Positions 5,932 to 7,179 of a stretch of 7,179 nucleotides of DNA are shown one piece after another. The notes beneath the pieces were generated by a model. The model worked only from the letters and a program-made list of their open reading frames with translations. It was not told the DNA's origin and did not search any database. Each line of letters begins with the position of its first letter. Within the stretch, counting starts at the first letter, position 1. The DNA lies in NCBI GenBank assembly GCA_028290305.1, contig JAQGKC010000008.1:1-7179 (forward strand). Direction: 5' to 3'. Source of the stretch: Bradyrhizobium sp. GTDB taxonomy: Bacteria; Pseudomonadota; Alphaproteobacteria; Rhizobiales; Xanthobacteraceae. The position numbers and the translations under genes were made by a program.

Positions 5932-7179
5932 TCAATATCCCAGTGCGCAGCCGTCCTTGCGCGGATCGGAACCGCCGGTCAGCGTGCCCTTGTCCCAGTC
6001 GATCCAGATCGCCTGGCCGCCGCCGAGCGGCCCGACCACGCTGGTGGTCTTGTGTCCGAGCTTCTTCAGGCCCTCGACGATTTCGGCCGGCACGCCATCC
6101 TCGAGCTGATAGGCGCCCTCGTAATGCAGGCCGCGCGGCATATCGATGGCCTCCTGCACGTCGCAGCCGTAGTCGAGCATGTTGGTCAGCACATGAACCT
6201 GGCCCACCGGCTGATACTGCCCGCCCATCACCCCGAACGGCATTGACGCGCGACCGTTCCTGGTCACGAGTGACGGGATGATCGTGTGCAACGGCCGCTT
6301 ACCCGGCGCGATGCAGTTGGGATGGCCGGGCTGAATCCGGAAACCGCCGCCGCGGTTTTGCAGCAGGATACCGGTCTTGTTGGAGACGATCGCGGCGCCA
6401 AACGACTGCGCGACCGAATTGATGAACGAACAGACGTTGCGGTCCTTGTCCACCACGGTGATGTAGATCGTCGACGGATTCATCGGCGGCGATACGTTCG
6501 GCAGATCGAGCAGCCGGTCCATCCTGATCTTGCTGCCGTACTCTTCAGCGAATTCCGGCGTCAGAATCCTGGCGACATCGACGTTGACATAAGCGGGATC
6601 GCCGACGTGCTGCTCGCGCATCATGTAGGCGACCCGCGCGGCTTCGGCCTCGAGGTGAAAGCGCTCGATGCTCAGGGCCGGAAACTTTGTCAGATCGAAG
6701 CGCGACAGGATGTTCAGCATCACCAGCATGGTGATGCCGGGACCGTTCGGCGGGCACTGCCAGACATCGTGACCTTTATAAAGGGTGCCGATCGGAGCCG
6801 TGGTCTCGGTGGTGTGCGCGGCGAAGTCGTCAAGCGTGTGCAGGCCGCCGATCCCGCGCAACGTCTCCACCATGTCCTCGGCGATGGCGCCCTTGTAAAA
6901 CGCGTCGCGGCCGTCTTTCGCGATCGCCCGCAGGGTCTGGCCGAGTTCGGACTGATGGATGACGTCGCCGGCAACCGCCGCTTTGCCGTGCGGCAGCAGA
7001 TAGCGCTCGGTGTTGGTGCCGTTCTTCAATTTCTCGAACTGGTTCTTCCAGTCGAAGGCGATGCGCGGCGCGACCACATAGCCTTCTTCGGCCGCCTTGA
7101 TCGCTGGCTGCAGCAACGTGTCGAGGCCGAACTTGCCGTGATCCTGGAGGATCGTGGCCCAGGCATCGACCGCGCCGGG
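5932..7179 (-). CDS. Gamma-glutamyltransferase-family protein, 5' end outside window
   Basis: An N-terminal nucleophile hydrolase of the gamma-glutamyltransferase family. The 415 visible residues include 21 codons between 7117 and the right edge that read PGAVDAWATILQDHG, a standard block of the large chain; roughly 110-130 N-terminal residues are missing, so a signal peptide cannot be judged. The self-cleavage site and nucleophile is the Thr encoded at 6469-6471 in PSTIYITVVDKDRN, aligned with E. coli GGT Thr391 by its distance from VVDKD. The following residues are Ile and Tyr instead of the Thr-His of E. coli, as in YwrD/HpxW-like relatives. Further blocks are LLQNRGGGF, PGKRPLHTIIPS, GVMGGQYQPVGQVHVL and the C-terminal GGSDPRKDGCALGY. 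It may therefore be an acylase or oxamate-amidohydrolase-type enzyme rather than a glutathione hydrolase. It is not obviously linked to the stress genes. Confidence 0.93.
   Translation of the reverse strand, partial: PGAVDAWATILQDHGKFGLDTLLQPAIKAAEEGYVVAPRIAFDWKNQFEKLKNGTNTERYLLPHGKAAVAGDVIHQSELGQTLRAIAKDGRDAFYKGAIAEDMVETLRGIGGLHTLDDFAAHTTETTAPIGTLYKGHDVWQCPPNGPGITMLVMLNILSRFDLTKFPALSIERFHLEAEAARVAYMMREQHVGDPAYVNVDVARILTPEFAEEYGSKIRMDRLLDLPNVSPPMNPSTIYITVVDKDRNVCSFINSVAQSFGAAIVSNKTGILLQNRGGGFRIQPGHPNCIAPGKRPLHTIIPSLVTRNGRASMPFGVMGGQYQPVGQVHVLTNMLDYGCDVQEAIDMPRGLHYEGAYQLEDGVPAEIVEGLKKLGHKTTSVVGPLGGGQAIWIDWDKGTLTGGSDPRKDGCALGY

Noticed and set aside
1..7179. CRISPR array, tRNA/rRNA, prophage or transposase
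   Set aside because: No regularly spaced direct repeats, no tRNA-like cloverleaf noticed and no phage or transposase motifs in any minus- or plus-strand frame.

Overview
The window is high-GC DNA (about 60% by eye) from an alphaproteobacterium. Protein style, GC-rich codon use, dispersed palindromic repeats and small-gene content suggest Bradyrhizobium or a close Nitrobacteraceae relative; that assignment is from recognition, not a search. All seven supportable genes lie on the minus strand, so transcription runs right to left. Every long plus-strand reading frame is an antisense shadow.

Right to left: a gamma-glutamyltransferase-family gene enters from the right edge without its N-terminus (5932-7179). 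Next comes a palindromic repeat element (5771-5895), then a 69-residue DUF6894-type gene (5470-5679). A two-gene unit follows: a YciE/YciF-like ferritin-fold protein (DUF892, 4731-5240) and a secreted DUF4142 protein (4287-4718), spaced 12 bp apart and closed by a clear intrinsic terminator (4227-4262). A large-subunit catalase, katE (2017-4131), comes next, with a strong hairpin after its stop codon. Then an exported FKBP-type prolyl isomerase (1389-1853) sits 25 bp upstream of a GTG-started D-2-hydroxyacid dehydrogenase (386-1363). The left 385 bases hold no gene but contain two near-concentric pairs of inverted repeats.

The coherent theme is general stress and oxidative defence. Three transcription units (katE, DUF892-DUF4142, and the DUF6894 gene) each have, at the expected place, a sequence fitting the alphaproteobacterial EcfG/RpoE2 promoter pattern GGAAC-N18/19-TT. 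KatE would remove peroxide while the ferritin-fold proteins may handle iron or protect DNA and envelope; the iron role is inference. I see no phage, transposase, CRISPR or defence locus. The most unusual features are the shared promoter pattern, an apparent in-frame loss of about 30 residues in the DUF4142 protein, a methionine where E. coli HPII carries its tyrosine-crosslinked histidine, and the nested repeat structure at the left end.
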